In this document: in pieces, positions 20,481 through 28,742 of the stretch
How positions within the stretch are numbered: the first letter of the stretch is position 1
Layout: every line of letters starts with the position of its first letter
Origin: Alphaproteobacteria bacterium
GTDB taxonomy: Bacteria > Pseudomonadota > Alphaproteobacteria > Rickettsiales > JABCZZ01
Direction of reading: 5' to 3'
DNA: 64,000 bases
NCBI GenBank assembly: GCA_013289445.1
Contig: JABCZZ010000003.1
Coordinates: forward strand, 1-64,000
Position numbers and translations under genes: made by a program
The notes under the pieces: model-generated
Database searches by the model: none
Seen by the model: only the letters and a program-made list of their open reading frames with translations
What the model was told of the DNA's origin: nothing

Positions 20481-20908
20481 ACGATGCTATCCCTTATTTT
20501 TGTGTATTGTTGTGCGCCGATTTCGTCAAAACGCTGCTGCACGCGACGTTTGGCTTCCTCGGCAAGATGCGCTTTGGCGTGCTCGCGTGCGACCTCGTAT
20601 TTTTTCTGCTCACTGAATTCGGCGCGAATGGCTTCGGCTTTTTCCTCGATCGCGCCATCGAGGCGTTTGATTTCTTTGTCGATGCCCAGCAAGCGCTGCT
20701 TGATGCGTTTGGAGTAAGCCACAAAGAATCCCGCCATTTTGGGATCGCGAAGGGCAATTTCCGCTTCATGCGCATGTTCTTCGCGCAGTTTCTGGGCAAG
20801 CAGTTCAAGCTGTTTGCGCTCTTCCTCAAGCGCGATCATCTCACGGCGAATGACGTCGACCTTGCGCTTGTGCAATTTGACAAGAGTGTTGAGGGTTTTT
20901 AGGGCCAT
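20477..20908 (-). CDS. fliJ: Flagellar export protein FliJ
   Basis: This 143-residue, highly charged, almost wholly helical protein (LNTLVKLHKRKVDVIRREM, EEERKQLELLAQKL, RIKQRLLGIDKEIKRLD) has the coiled-coil make-up and size of FliJ. FliJ is the stalk that links the FliI ATPase ring to the FlhA export gate. Sequence identity in this family is low, so the call rests on the coiled-coil character and on overlapping fliI by 10 nt. Confidence 0.85.
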   Translation of the reverse strand: MALKTLNTLVKLHKRKVDVIRREMIALEEERKQLELLAQKLREEHAHEAEIALRDPKMAGFFVAYSKRIKQRLLGIDKEIKRLDGAIEEKAEAIRAEFSEQKKYEVAREHAKAHLAEEAKRRVQQRFDEIGAQQYTKIRDSIV

Positions 20909-22239
20909 TGGACCCCCAGTACGCTGGCAAGCTCACCGTATCCGGTGGCCAGATCACTATGCTCGTCCTTGCGCTGGCGCAGGAAGTTTTCGATGGCCGG
21001 ATAAAACTGGATGGCGCGATCGACATCCGGATCGGTGCCGCGGCGATACGCGCCCAGGCGAATCATTTCAGCCATGTCCTCGTAGGTGGATAGCAGTCGG
21101 CGCGCGTTGACGACCAGTTCGTTTTCTTTTTCCGAATTGCAGTCCGGCATGGTACGCGAAACGCTCTTGAGCACATTGATCGCCGGGAAACGCCCGCGTT
21201 CTGCGATGGGGCGGTCCAGGACGATATGGCCGTCGATAATGCTGCGCACCGCATCGGAGATAGGTTCGTTATTATCGTCGCCGTCTACCAGTACGCTGAA
21301 CATGCCGGTGATGGAACCTTGCCCCTGTTTGCCTGGACCTGCGCGCTCAAGCAACTGCGGCAGTTCGGAAAACACCGTTGGTGTGAAACCTTTGGTGGTA
21401 GGAGGCTCGCCGGCAGAAAGCCCTATCTCGCGCTGTGCGGTGGCAAAACGGGTAACCGAATCCATGATGAGCAGCACATTCTTGCCCTGATCACGGAAAT
21501 ATTCGGCGACGCATAATGTGACGTAAGCGGCTTGGCGGCGCAGCAACGCCGGATCGCTTGAAGTGGCGACCACCACGACCGAGCGCTTGAGGCCTTCTTC
21601 GCCCAGATCATCCTCGATGAATTCCTGCACTTCGCGGCCCCGCTCACCCACCAGGCCGATAACGTTGACATCTGCCTGCGAGTAACGCGCAAGCATCGAC
21701 ATCAGGATGGATTTGCCGATACCCGAGCCGGCAAAAATGCCCATGCGCTGCCCGCGGCAACAGGTAAGAAACGTATTGATGGCGCGGATACCCAGATCGA
21801 TTTTACCTTTAACGCGCTGACGCGTGTGTGCTGCGGGCGGTTCGGCACGCAAGCGATAAGGGACATCGCCCTTGGGCAGCAGGCCTTTGCTGTCCATCGG
21901 CTGGCCCAATGCATTGACCACGCGACCTAGCCACGCGTCATGCGGATACATGGCGGATTCAGAAGCGAGCACGGTTACTTTGGCGCCAAGGCCGATACCC
22001 TCAAGCGTAGAAAACGGCATGAGCAACACGCGATTCTCACGGAATCCCACGACTTCGCAGATGATTTTGGGCACCACGCCGTTTTGCGCTGTCAGCCCTT
22101 CGATTTCACAGCGCGCGCCGACATTTAAGGCCTTTTCGATGCCGATACATTCGACCAGCAGCCCTTTGACGGCAGCGACTTCACCCACCAGGCGGTGGGG
22201 TGAAAGGCGTGAAACTTCAGATAGTACATGCTCCAGCAT
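20899..22239 (-). CDS. fliI: Flagellum-specific ATPase FliI
   Basis: This 446-residue ATPase of the F1-beta/type III secretion class energises flagellar export. The Walker A loop is FAGSGIGKSILMSM. VGERGREVQEFIEDDLG, the Walker B stretch NVLLIMDSVTRFA, and the hallmark GEPPTTKGFTPTVFSELPQLLERAG are all intact. No other core flagellar genes are within the window, so the flagellar genes are scattered here. Confidence 0.96.
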   Translation of the reverse strand: MLEHVLSEVSRLSPHRLVGEVAAVKGLLVECIGIEKALNVGARCEIEGLTAQNGVVPKIICEVVGFRENRVLLMPFSTLEGIGLGAKVTVLASESAMYPHDAWLGRVVNALGQPMDSKGLLPKGDVPYRLRAEPPAAHTRQRVKGKIDLGIRAINTFLTCCRGQRMGIFAGSGIGKSILMSMLARYSQADVNVIGLVGERGREVQEFIEDDLGEEGLKRSVVVVATSSDPALLRRQAAYVTLCVAEYFRDQGKNVLLIMDSVTRFATAQREIGLSAGEPPTTKGFTPTVFSELPQLLERAGPGKQGQGSITGMFSVLVDGDDNNEPISDAVRSIIDGHIVLDRPIAERGRFPAINVLKSVSRTMPDCNSEKENELVVNARRLLSTYEDMAEMIRLGAYRRGTDPDVDRAIQFYPAIENFLRQRKDEHSDLATGYGELASVLGVQWP

Positions 22240-22307
22240 AGGACGTATTTATACCACGGCTGCCCCCCTGGCTGCAACCCCGATACTTAACTTTTTATTA
22301 ACTTTTG

Positions 22308-22919
22308 TTAAGAGCTGGGTTTGGAGGCAGATGAGCTGCTAACAGAGGAGCCAGAACTGCTGTTTTGCCAGAAGGTTATGATATTTTGCATATACTGGCT
22401 CATCTTGCTCTGCTCAGTGCTGCTCTGCGAAATGCTTTGTGAAGCCGGGTCGGTATAATTGCCGTTAAGAGCATCCAGAAGCATGCTGGTCGGGTTTAAG
22501 GAGGTTACCTGGTCCTGCGCAGCCAATTGTTCAGGGGAAAGGCCGGCAGCGTTAAGGTCGTTCTGGATTTCATCAAATGTAGCCTGGTCTTGCGGTGCAT
22601 CCTTATATTTTTCGATGATGGCAGTGATGGTGTTTTGCTGTGCGGTGGTGAGCGTGAATGTGTCGCTGCCTGAACTACTGCTGGCTGTGCTACTGGTGCT
22701 GCTGCCGGCATTGAGCAGCTCTTGCGCCGCCGGGCTCAAATCCAACGTATAGGAATTGTTGCTGCCCGATGAGTCGCTGCTGGTGGTGACCGAATCAAGC
22801 GCATCAAGCAGAGATTGCGTCGGATTGGAAGCAGCGGTGCTGCCGCCATTGCTCAATAAATCCGACTGTTGCCCGGAGAGCTGATAATATCCGCCCGAAG
22901 GTATAGCTACGCTGTTCAT
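22308..22919 (-). CDS. Ser-rich uncharacterised protein, likely flagellum-associated
   Basis: This 203-residue protein is rich in Ser, Thr, Gln and Asn, with no signal peptide. A segment YTLDLSPAAQELLNAG at about residues 57-72 resembles a short motif I associate with alphaproteobacterial flagellar-cluster proteins. A more ordered helical block follows (TAQQNTITAIIEKYKDAP to LNAAGLSPEQLAAQD), then MSQYMQNIITFWQN and a poly-Ser tail. Position directly upstream of fliI suggests a link to export, perhaps as a substrate. That is inference; the family is not recognised. Confidence 0.6.
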   Translation of the reverse strand: MNSVAIPSGGYYQLSGQQSDLLSNGGSTAASNPTQSLLDALDSVTTSSDSSGSNNSYTLDLSPAAQELLNAGSSTSSTASSSSGSDTFTLTTAQQNTITAIIEKYKDAPQDQATFDEIQNDLNAAGLSPEQLAAQDQVTSLNPTSMLLDALNGNYTDPASQSISQSSTEQSKMSQYMQNIITFWQNSSSGSSVSSSSASKPSS

Positions 22920-22937
22920 ACACTTGTCCTAAACAGT

Positions 22938-23648
22938 TCAGGCACCCGCTGCCGTTGCCGACGGAGTTGCAGTAGAAGCAGCGGTCGAAGCCGTGCCGGT
23001 GACTGCATTACTGGCGGTGGTGGAATCCGTGGAGGTAGTAGTGCTTGTGCCGGTGCCAGCGGTGCTTGTGCTGCTATTGGTCGAAGAAGAACTATCCGAC
23101 GATGACTCGGCGTGATGATGGTGATGGTGATGCACGGGGGCATTTGTACCCGAAGCATCCGCCGTCTGTGAAGTGCTGCTAGAACCATCGCTCGAGGTGG
23201 AACCGCCCGCGGCATTTTCGAGCGTGCTTTCTAAGCTGGAGAGCAGCTGATCCACGAGTTGCAGGAAGTTATTGTCGGAGGTGCCGGTCGAAGAAGAAGC
23301 CGACGTGCTGCCCGTAGAAGAAGTGCCTGCGGTCTGCGTAGTGTCGGTGCTTGATGAAGAAGTATTGAGACTGGCAAGCAGTTCTTCAAAGGCGCTGCCA
23401 AGCGAGCTGCCCGATCCGGAAGAACATTGCGAGGCACCGCTCGAGGAATAAGCGCCAAACGCCACTTCATCGGTCGTGCCATCGGAAGAAGATTCTTCGC
23501 CTATCGCCAGCACAAACGCGTTGCCGAAGCTATTTCCACCGCCACTTGAGCTGCCGGTTTGCGACGTACCCGAGGACTGACCGGTGGATGAGGTCGGAGT
23601 GGCAAAGATACTTGCAAGTATGCTGCTCAGTGAACTGATGGAACCCAT
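22938..23648 (-). CDS. Ser/Thr-rich low-complexity protein with a histidine run
   Basis: This 236-residue protein begins MGSISSLSSILASIF behind a GAGGAG ribosome-binding site at about 23656-23661. Over half of it is Ser, Thr, Gly and Ala. It contains a run of seven histidines (about 23112-23134), one cysteine (ASQCSSGSG) and two short amphipathic stretches (SAFEELLASLN and FLQLVDQLLSSLESTLENAAG). There is no classical signal peptide, which fits a flagellar-type export substrate or an intracellular disordered protein. The longer frame to 23768 lacks support. It sits 18 nt before the other Ser-rich gene. Confidence 0.55.
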   Translation of the reverse strand: MGSISSLSSILASIFATPTSSTGQSSGTSQTGSSSGGGNSFGNAFVLAIGEESSSDGTTDEVAFGAYSSSGASQCSSGSGSSLGSAFEELLASLNTSSSSTDTTQTAGTSSTGSTSASSSTGTSDNNFLQLVDQLLSSLESTLENAAGGSTSSDGSSSTSQTADASGTNAPVHHHHHHHAESSSDSSSSTNSSTSTAGTGTSTTTSTDSTTASNAVTGTASTAASTATPSATAAGA

Positions 23649-23832
23649 ATATAATCTCCTCAAGGATTGATGTAATGGTCTGCCTTGGGTAAATGCATAT
23701 TGCGTGCCAAACAGGCAAATAGCTGTATTGTCTGATAATAATGCGCTGCGCTTATTTTCGCACGGCAATAATTACCCCGTTGCCTTCCTCGGTGTGCGGG
23801 CAATAATTTCACTCGCTTAAGTATTTCGTGTC

Positions 23833-24744
23833 CTAGAAATCGTAAGCGACGAGAGCCTTGTAATAGACCGGTGCCACCAATTGATTGCCGTTGACCGTCT
23901 GATATACCGGCAATTCAATGTCGGCATAAAACTTCACGCGATTGATATGATACTCAACTCCAGGAGAAATCATCAGGCGCGTATAGCCGCTGTCGGCCGA
24001 ATCGGCATTGGCGCCGCTATCGCGCCAGCGCTGCGAGCCGATGACCTGAAGCAATGGTGAAATAATGCCTATGCCGAAAACCGATCCGGCCTTGTAATAA
24101 GCACCCAGCGCGGCATCGATCTCATCGCCGGGGCGGTATTGTCCCTGCACGATGACCGGCTGATCAAGGCGGCCGTCGGCAAACCATGTCGTCCTTGCGG
24201 TGAGACTTCCCATGTGATAGCCGCCCAATAACAAGTCGGTGCTGCCGGTGCCCAGGCTGGTGTCGCGGTCAAAGCCTGTATAGGTGTAATCTCCTGTCGG
24301 CAGTTTGACGCCGAAGGTAAGACCGGTGGACATATCTGCGGAGAATCCGGAATAAATGCCGCTGATGCGAATATCGCCGAGTGCACTATGCTGCACTCCT
24401 GCGCCGCTGCCAGCATCATCCGATGTCCTGAAATAACGATCATTGTAGGGCACTTCCAGCTCGGCGCCCCAGCTGCGGTTAAACATATACTGCGCCCCTG
24501 CCGTGATGAAATCCGAACGGATGCGTTTGTCAGGATTGTTCGCTTCAGACGCGACATTGCCTCCGCTCCAGTTCATGCCCTGGTTCATGAAATCATATTC
24601 AAGCCAGGCTGTTCCTCCGGGGCCCGTGGGCAGCATCGAGCCGGTGCCGACGTCAAACACGCCGCAACCGCAGGCACAGGCGGATGCAAGTCCCGGCAAT
24701 AAGATAAAAAATGACAATGTCAGCGAGTAAATGCGCAATCGCAT
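23833..24744 (-). CDS. Predicted outer-membrane beta-barrel with N-terminal Cys-rich motif
   Basis: This 303-residue protein has a signal peptide (LTLSFFILLPGLASA). Immediately after the predicted cleavage comes CACGCGVFDVG, four cysteines in eight residues. The rest alternates polar and aromatic residues as in a barrel (GGTAWLEYDFMNQ, FGVKLPTGDYTYTGF) and ends in a terminal Phe (KALVAYDF), the outer-membrane sorting signal. The Cys cluster and the DUF2946 gene 68 nt upstream suggest a role with copper or another soft metal. The ATG at 24744 has GGAGA about 8 nt upstream. Confidence 0.65.
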   Translation of the reverse strand: MRLRIYSLTLSFFILLPGLASACACGCGVFDVGTGSMLPTGPGGTAWLEYDFMNQGMNWSGGNVASEANNPDKRIRSDFITAGAQYMFNRSWGAELEVPYNDRYFRTSDDAGSGAGVQHSALGDIRISGIYSGFSADMSTGLTFGVKLPTGDYTYTGFDRDTSLGTGSTDLLLGGYHMGSLTARTTWFADGRLDQPVIVQGQYRPGDEIDAALGAYYKAGSVFGIGIISPLLQVIGSQRWRDSGANADSADSGYTRLMISPGVEYHINRVKFYADIELPVYQTVNGNQLVAPVYYKALVAYDF

Positions 24745-24812
24745 GGGGATTCTCCATACTAAAAATGCAACAGGACGCAGCAATAAAGCTGCGACAGAAA
24801 AATGGTGCAGTC

Positions 24813-25178
24813 TTAAGAGAATAGTGGCGGTGCGCGGGCGGGGGTGTTCGCAGGTATGGCCTGTGTGGCTAGCGCTGGGGGCTCAAAGAAAGCCAGTGTA
24901 AGTGTGAAAACCGGCGGGGTAAGCAGAGGCGCGGCAATGCCGCTGAAGCCGTAAGTTGCCCCGACGCTGAAGGGACAGATATCTGTGTGGTGGTTCTGGC
25001 TCTCGCCCGCCTTGCCCGTCTGCATATGGTGATGCACGCCGTCGCAGAGCGTGAGCATGCCATGGCCGGAAAAATCCGGCATGTAGCCGGCAGGAATAAG
25101 GCTGCGCAGGCCAAGCGCCAGCACTGCCGTGAAGACAAACGCCCTGCGCAAATAATGTAAAAATGAATTTATCTGCAT
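24813..25178 (-). CDS. DUF2946 family protein
   Basis: This 121-residue protein has the DUF2946 pattern: LRSLIPAGYMPDF after an N-terminal hydrophobic segment, LTLCDGVHHHM with a His cluster, and NHHTDICPFSVGATYG before a second hydrophobic stretch. The family is often found beside copper-responsive genes. The Cys and His residues could bind metal. The start is ATG 25178 or TTG 25190; neither has a clear ribosome-binding site. Transcription probably continues into the Cys-rich barrel gene. Confidence 0.75.
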   Translation of the reverse strand: MQINSFLHYLRRAFVFTAVLALGLRSLIPAGYMPDFSGHGMLTLCDGVHHHMQTGKAGESQNHHTDICPFSVGATYGFSGIAAPLLTPPVFTLTLAFFEPPALATQAIPANTPARAPPLFS

Positions 25179-25302
25179 GCTAAATAACAAAATACCGCTT
25201 TCTTATATAATGCCAGGTTCTAGTTGAGCAAACGGTTTCTTGGTTGTGCCATGGGTTTTTATCCGTACACTGACGCTTAACATTCATAGAGTATTCATCC
25301 CC

Positions 25303-26142
25303 ATGGCGCACTGGACTTTAAACGACATTTCCTGGAACGATTTTGACGCCAGCAAAGCGCGTCCTGACCTCATCTCGCTGGTTAAAGCCGCCTGTATGGT
25401 CGAACATAACGGCTATGATTACGCGCGCTACTTAAGCGAAGTGTTTGTAGGCGACGAAGAATTTCTGGCGCTTGCGCATGAGTGGGCAGTAGAGGAAGTG
25501 CAGCACGGGCAGGCATTGCGCAAATGGGCCGAACTTGCCGACCCGGCCTTTGATTTCGACAAAAGCTTTGCCATGTTTACCACCGGCTACAAGTTGCCGC
25601 TGAATGTGCAGGCATCGGTGCGCGGCTCACGCACAGGCGAGCTGATTGCACGCTGCGTGGTCGAAACCGGCACCAGCTCCTATTACACCGCCATCAAGGA
25701 AAGCAGCGATGAGCCTGTGCTCAAAGCGATCTGTGGCCATATTGCTGCCGATGAATACCGTCATTACAAATTGTTCTACACCACGCTCAAAAAATACCTC
25801 GAACTTGAGAATATCGGCACAGTTAAACGCCTGTCTGTGGCGCTGGGCCGCATCACTGAAAGCGAGGACGACGAACTCGCCTATGCTTTCTTTGCCGCGC
25901 ACAATACCGATGGCACCTTGGTGTATGATCACAAACTTTACAGCAACCGCTATCTCGCCAATGCCTATGCGCTTTATCACAAGCGGCATATTGAAAAAAT
26001 GACATCGATGGTATTCAAAGCCGTGGGTCTTAAGCCGTTCAATGTCATTCGCCGTGCGGTAGACAGCGCATTGTGGCGCATCATGCAGCGGCGCACGCAG
26101 AAATTGGAAAGTTACCGCACGCCTATGCCCGCGGCAGCGTAA
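25303..26142 (+). CDS. Ferritin-like diiron domain protein
   Basis: This 279-residue four-helix-bundle protein has the carboxylate/His pattern of ferritin-like diiron proteins: an early Glu in AACMVEHNGYDYARYL, then EWAVEEVQHG (EExxH), then ARCVVETGTSSYY, and ADEYRHYKLFY (DExxH). It is larger than bacterioferritin and its catalytic role is unknown; rubrerythrin-like or fatty-acyl oxidase activity is possible. The ATG at 25303 starts the conserved part. It is convergent with dmeF, stop against stop. Confidence 0.78.
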   Translation: MAHWTLNDISWNDFDASKARPDLISLVKAACMVEHNGYDYARYLSEVFVGDEEFLALAHEWAVEEVQHGQALRKWAELADPAFDFDKSFAMFTTGYKLPLNVQASVRGSRTGELIARCVVETGTSSYYTAIKESSDEPVLKAICGHIAADEYRHYKLFYTTLKKYLELENIGTVKRLSVALGRITESEDDELAYAFFAAHNTDGTLVYDHKLYSNRYLANAYALYHKRHIEKMTSMVFKAVGLKPFNVIRRAVDSALWRIMQRRTQKLESYRTPMPAAA

Positions 26143-27054
26143 TTATTCGCATTTATTGACCTCGACCGTTACATGCACGAGCTGGGGAAAGTCCTTCAGC
26201 AGCGCTTTGTAATATTTTGGTGGTTTGGGCTCGTGTGTTACCAGTGAAATGATGGCGGAGATTTTTCCCGGTGCCACTTGCCACAAATGATAGTCGGCTA
26301 CCTTATTGTCACTGTCGTGTTCGATAGCTTCGCGCACGGCCTCTTCCAACGCGGGGTCGGGCGTGAAATCGAGCAGCATGAAACTAGCCCTGCGCATCAG
26401 CGACCAGGACCAGTTGAGGATGACGACACTGCCGATGATTCCCATCAATGGGTCGGCCCAGTGCCAGCCGAAATATTTTCCCAGCAGCAACGCACCGACA
26501 GCAAAAATGGAGGTCACGGCGTCCGCCAGCACATGGGTGTAGGCCGCGCGCATGTTGTGGTCGTGATGCGGATGATCATGCCCGTGCGCATGCGAATGCT
26601 CCTCTTTGAGCAGGCGTGCACAGACGATATTTACGGCAAGACCCAGCAAGGCGACGAAGATCGCGTCGTTAAAGACGATCGGCGATGGGTGTATAAGTCG
26701 CCAGACGGATTCCCCTGCCACACCCACCGCGATAAGCGCAAGAATGGTGGCGCTGGTGAATCCGCCCAGCGCGTTCATCTTGCCGGTGCCAAAGGAAAAA
26801 TACCGGCTTTGCGCATGCTTGCGCGCCATAAAATAGGCCAGCCCGGCAATGCCCAGCGCGCCTACATGCGTTGCCATATGCCAGCCATCGGCCAGCAGCG
26901 CCATGGAATTAAACCGCATGCCGCAGAGAATTTCTGCAGCCATCATGATCGCGGTCAGGCCGACCACGTACCAGGTACGGCGCTCGTTTTCCAGCTCATG
27001 GCCGGAAACATAGCGGTGATCATGCTCATGGGGGGCAGTGTTATGGACATGCAT
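26143..27054 (-). CDS. dmeF: CDF family cation efflux transporter, DmeF type
   Basis: This 303-residue protein has six predicted membrane helices and a cytoplasmic C-terminal domain. ALLADGWHMATHVGALG and YTHVLADAVTSIFAVGALL hold the paired metal-binding His/Asp sites of CDF antiporters. The long His-rich loop EEHSHAHGHDHPHHDHN and the His-rich N-terminus are typical of DmeF, which exports Co and Ni. Alternative starts are 27078 and 27090. The gap to divergent fabI is about 65 nt. No RcnR-like regulator is adjacent. Confidence 0.9.
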   Translation of the reverse strand: MHVHNTAPHEHDHRYVSGHELENERRTWYVVGLTAIMMAAEILCGMRFNSMALLADGWHMATHVGALGIAGLAYFMARKHAQSRYFSFGTGKMNALGGFTSATILALIAVGVAGESVWRLIHPSPIVFNDAIFVALLGLAVNIVCARLLKEEHSHAHGHDHPHHDHNMRAAYTHVLADAVTSIFAVGALLLGKYFGWHWADPLMGIIGSVVILNWSWSLMRRASFMLLDFTPDPALEEAVREAIEHDSDNKVADYHLWQVAPGKISAIISLVTHEPKPPKYYKALLKDFPQLVHVTVEVNKCE

Positions 27055-27119
27055 GCGCCAAGCATACGCGCTTTGCATGGCTCTTAGCAATGCTGTATAG
27101 ATCGCTCAAGGGAGGCATC

Positions 27120-27887
27120 ATGACCATATCACTTAAAGGCAAACGCGGATTGATCGTCGGCATCGCCAACGATAAGTCCATTGCCTGGGGCTGCGCAAAA
27201 GTATTTCGTGAGCAGGGTGCAGAACTTGCCATTACCTATCTTAACGACAAGGCAAAAGTCTTTGTAGCGCCTCTGGCGAAGAAAGTGAGGGCCTCGCTTA
27301 TCCTGCCGCTTAACGTGCAGAGCGATGCGCAGTTGAAAGCGGTGTTTGCCGCTATTGTAAAAAAATGGGGCAGGCTCGATTTCCTGCTGCATGCGGTGGC
27401 GTACTGCCCCAATGAAGATCTGCGCGGCCGTACGATTGATTGCTCGCGCGAAGGATTTCTTACCGCCATGGATATTTCCTGCCATTCCTTCATCCGTATG
27501 GCGAAACTTGTCGAACCGCTGATGAAAAAGGGAGGCACTCTGCTTACCGTGGGCTATCTGGGCAGCCAGCGCGTGATCGAAGGCTACAACGTGATGGGTC
27601 CGGTCAAAGCAGCGCTGGATGGCACAGTGAAATATCTGGCAGCGGAATTGGGCCAGAAAAACATCCGCGTCAATTCGATCTCACCGGGGCCGATTTCTAC
27701 GCGTGCGGCCAGCGGGATCGTCAAATTTGATGTGCTGGCGGCCCAAACGCGATCACGCGCGATTCTTAAGCGTCAGCTTACGATAGAAGAAGTCGGCGCG
27801 CTTGCGGCCTTTCTGGTGAGCGATGACGCACGCCATATTACCGGTCAGACCGCCTATATTGACGGCGGCCATAGCGTAATGGGGTAG
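27120..27887 (+). CDS. fabI: Enoyl-[acyl-carrier-protein] reductase FabI
   Basis: This 255-residue NADH-dependent SDR enzyme reduces enoyl-ACP in the last step of each fatty-acid elongation cycle. VGIANDKSIAWG is the FabI-type nucleotide site. The catalytic set is YLGSQRVIEGYNVMGPVKAAL (Tyr, then Tyr, then Lys, the 6-residue spacing of FabI), followed by RVNSISPGPI. A GGGAGG ribosome-binding site at 27110-27115 fixes the ATG at 27120; the longer frame back to 27090 would run into dmeF's start region. Confidence 0.93.
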   Translation: MTISLKGKRGLIVGIANDKSIAWGCAKVFREQGAELAITYLNDKAKVFVAPLAKKVRASLILPLNVQSDAQLKAVFAAIVKKWGRLDFLLHAVAYCPNEDLRGRTIDCSREGFLTAMDISCHSFIRMAKLVEPLMKKGGTLLTVGYLGSQRVIEGYNVMGPVKAALDGTVKYLAAELGQKNIRVNSISPGPISTRAASGIVKFDVLAAQTRSRAILKRQLTIEEVGALAAFLVSDDARHITGQTAYIDGGHSVMG

Positions 27888-27909
27888 TCTGCAGACCCAA
27901 AAACAACAC

Positions 27910-27937
27910 TTGACTGATTGGTCAAATTTTGTATAGT
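27910..27937 (+). promoter_or_regulatory. tetR promoter with overlapping 12-bp operator-like site
   Basis: TTGACT (27910-27915) and TATAGT (27932-27937) are spaced by 16 bp. The dyad-like GACTGATTGGTC (27912-27923) overlaps the -35 and spacer. The same pattern recurs twice before the SDR gene at 28743, so the TetR protein probably represses itself and the SDR. Confidence 0.65.
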
Positions 27938-27969
27938 GAGCCTAATTCACTGACGAAAGGCATTTGGCC

Positions 27970-28590
27970 ATGGCCAATGTAAACGATACTAAACAAAAAT
28001 TGATCGATACCGCCCTGGAGCTTCTGTGGACCAACAGCTATGGCTCAGTCAGCGTTGACGATATTTGCAAAGCGGCGGACGTAAAGAAGGGAAGCTTCTA
28101 TCACTTTTTTCCTTCCAAAATCGATCTTACCGTTGCGGTCATGGAAGAGAACTCCCGCGTCAGCAAACCTTACTATGATGATATTTTCTCCGCGGGCACC
28201 CCGCCCGTGGAACGCTTTGAGCGCCTGGCGGACTTCATGTATAATGTGCAGGCCCAGGCGGCGGCCAAATATGGCCATGTGTGCGGTTGCCCATGTGCCT
28301 CACTTTCCTCAGAAATTGCAGCACATGAAAGGGGCGTGCGCCGCAAATTCGAGGATATCAGCCAGCTGCAGGATCGCTATTATCAGAACGCGCTGCGCGA
28401 CATGGTAGTGCAGGGAATTCTGCCGGAAAATACCGATGTGAAAGTCAAAGCACAGGAAGTGCGTGCCTATCTTCTGGGCCAGGTCATGCTGGCCCGCATA
28501 CAAAACGATCTCGAGCCGCTCAAGCGCGACCTGAAAGCAGGACTGCTCAGGACGCTGGGTGTCGAAAGTAAGTCTGTGAAAGCCGCGTAA
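27970..28590 (+). CDS. TetR/AcrR family transcriptional regulator
   Basis: This 206-residue regulator has an N-terminal helix-turn-helix (KQKLIDTALELLWTNSYGSVSVDDICKAAD begins the fold; KKGSFYHFFPSK is the recognition helix). The C-terminal ligand domain contains a Cys-rich stretch, HVCGCPCASLSSE, which could sense thiol-reactive ligands, though this is inference. The ATG at 27970 sits 9 nt after AAAGG. It is followed by a terminator and then by an SDR gene that carries two matching operator-like sites. Confidence 0.93.
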   Translation: MANVNDTKQKLIDTALELLWTNSYGSVSVDDICKAADVKKGSFYHFFPSKIDLTVAVMEENSRVSKPYYDDIFSAGTPPVERFERLADFMYNVQAQAAAKYGHVCGCPCASLSSEIAAHERGVRRKFEDISQLQDRYYQNALRDMVVQGILPENTDVKVKAQEVRAYLLGQVMLARIQNDLEPLKRDLKAGLLRTLGVESKSVKAA

Positions 28591-28641
28591 AAATTCTCAC
28601 TTTAATAAGAGTGCCTATCCCACGGTGAGGTGATGACCTAC

Positions 28642-28664
28642 AGCCGCAGAAGAGCGGTTTTTTT
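28642..28664 (+). terminator. Rho-independent terminator after tetR
   Basis: The arms AGCCGC (28642-28647) and GCGGTT (28654-28659) enclose the loop AGAAGA. The T-run 28658-28664 follows. It separates tetR from the SDR gene. Confidence 0.7.
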
Positions 28665-28677
28665 GGGGATATGACTT

Positions 28678-28713
28678 TACCGACCGGTCAAATATAAGCG
28701 TGACTAATCAGTC
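28678..28713 (+). promoter_or_regulatory. Two TetR-type operator-like sites upstream of the SDR gene
   Basis: TACCGACCGGTC (28678-28689) and GACTAATCAGTC (28702-28713) share the 12-bp pattern KACYRAYYRGTC with the site in the tetR promoter. An AT-rich TATAAG lies between them (28693-28698). The arrangement suggests tight repression of the SDR gene by the adjacent TetR protein. Confidence 0.6.
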
Positions 28714-28742
28714 TAAAATCACCAAACAAAAGGAGACGTGCC

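Noticed and set aside
23110..23136. Histidine run as an artificial His-tag or vector contamination
   Set aside because: It is embedded in a natural Ser/Thr-rich frame with matching codon variation and flanking chromosomal genes.
27090..27119. Longer fabI start at 27090
   Set aside because: The extra ten codons lack similarity and overlap the dmeF start region; GGGAGG lies just before the ATG at 27120.
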